64,000 nucleotides of DNA. Source: JASGTU01 sp963821815 (GTDB taxonomy: Bacteria > Chloroflexota > Anaerolineae > Caldilineales > Caldilineaceae). The translations under genes were made by a program, and so were the position numbers. Under the pieces are notes generated by a model that did not search any database, was not told the DNA's origin, and saw only the letters and a program-made list of their open reading frames with translations. Each line of letters begins with the position of its first letter. The first letter of the stretch is position 1. The DNA lies in the NCBI GenBank assembly GCA_963821815.1, contig CAWGFG010000006.1, positions 62,001 through 126,000 of the forward strand, read 5' to 3'. Positions 63,716 through 64,000 of this stretch are shown here, one piece after another.

Positions 63716-64000
63716 CTAGAGATCGTAGTAGTCTGAGCGCAGAATAGCGTACAGACGCATATCGTGGAACGCGCCCTTGAAGAAATCGTGCTGGCGCAGA
63801 ACGCCTTCCTCCTGAAAGCCTAGCGAGCGCAGTAGTCGGCTCGATTCCACGTTGTCGATCATCACCAGCGCCTCAATTCGATTCAGGTCCAAAGCGTCAA
63901 AGCCGAACTCCAGAATCGCATCCAGCGCCTCGTGCATGATTCCTTGCCGCCAGTGTCTACTGCTCAACTCATAACCGATCTCGCCACGAAATTGTCGCAG
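63716..64000 (-). CDS. GNAT acetyltransferase, RimJ/RimL-like (5' end outside window)
   Basis: The frame is open to the window edge, so the N-terminal half is missing; about 94 codons are visible. They show the end of the fold: GEIGYELSSRHWRQGIMHEALDAILEFGFD (acetyl-CoA loop), then RIEALVMIDNVESSRLLRSLGFQEEGVLR and the C-terminal strand. This is the RimJ/RimL subgroup that acetylates N-termini of proteins or small amines. Substrate unknown. Divergence from or linkage to the sulfatase gene cannot be judged beyond the 67-base gap. Confidence 0.85.
   Translation of the reverse strand: MRQFRGEIGYELSSRHWRQGIMHEALDAILEFGFDALDLNRIEALVMIDNVESSRLLRSLGFQEEGVLRQHDFFKGAFHDMRLYAILRSDYYDL

Overview
The window reads as chromosome of a free-living, carbohydrate-using bacterium with roughly balanced to slightly GC-rich base composition. 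I see no phage, insertion sequence, CRISPR array, rRNA or recognisable tRNA. The gene set (sugar ABC transporter, hydroxypyruvate isomerase family, ThuA, uronate-dehydrogenase-like SDR, sulfatase, glycerate 2-kinase, YbhN/GT39 envelope genes, a short Rho, GlnRS with a YqeY tail) fits Chloroflexota of the Anaerolineae/Caldilineae type. That placement is inference from gene content, not a search result.

Layout. 1-1441: end of a sugar ABC importer operon (two permeases), then 0.78 kb of non-coding DNA with strong hairpins. 2.2-7.6 kb: an Fsr-like MFS exporter, divergent from a two-gene ABC exporter with heterodimer hallmarks (one degenerate, one canonical ATP site). 7.7-16.5 kb: ferredoxin, uronate-dehydrogenase-like SDR, hydroxypyruvate isomerase family protein, ThuA protein, a decayed DegT-family aminotransferase, an unknown GT-A-like protein, HAD phosphatase plus methyltransferase, M20 peptidase and a minimal Rho, closed by a bidirectional terminator shared with an HtrA protease carrying a PepSY-like tail. 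18.3-21 kb: GT2 and a polyprenyl-phosphate sugar transferase. 21-24 kb: CIRCE-controlled hrcA-grpE without dnaK/dnaJ, then a GNAT. 24-28.2 kb: an SbcCD/Mre11-Rad50-type nuclease pair.

28.2-34.9 kb (minus strand): an envelope glycosylation cluster (YbhN-like, GT39, Ig-like lipoprotein, two GT2s). 35.2-40.5 kb: GlnRS-YqeY with a possible structured leader, a PPDK/PEP synthase regulatory protein, and crcB next to a DUF190-CBS fusion. 40.5-45.4 kb (minus): a large membrane protein, a TPR protein and a variant metallo-beta-lactamase-fold protein. 45.8-51.1 kb: a glycolysis cluster with a tandem ATP-type phosphofructokinase (C-half degenerate), a pyrophosphate-type phosphofructokinase and a class II aldolase, closed by a strong terminator. 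51.3-64 kb (nearly all minus): cupin, isoprenylcysteine methyltransferase-like protein, glycerate 2-kinase, CBM48 protein, MscS channel, a tandem membrane-anchored solute-binding protein, PfkB kinase, Cof-type HAD, barstar-like inhibitor, membrane-anchored RNase Sa-like ribonuclease, sulfatase and a partial acetyltransferase.

How they work together. The carbohydrate genes suggest uptake and oxidation of sugars or uronates through hydroxypyruvate and glycerate into glycolysis, where paired ATP- and PPi-type phosphofructokinases and the PPDK regulator point to pyrophosphate-linked, possibly reversible flux. The most system-like novelty is the overlapping trio of anchored RNase, barstar and HAD hydrolase at 60.4-62.2 kb, a candidate secreted ribonuclease with its inhibitor.
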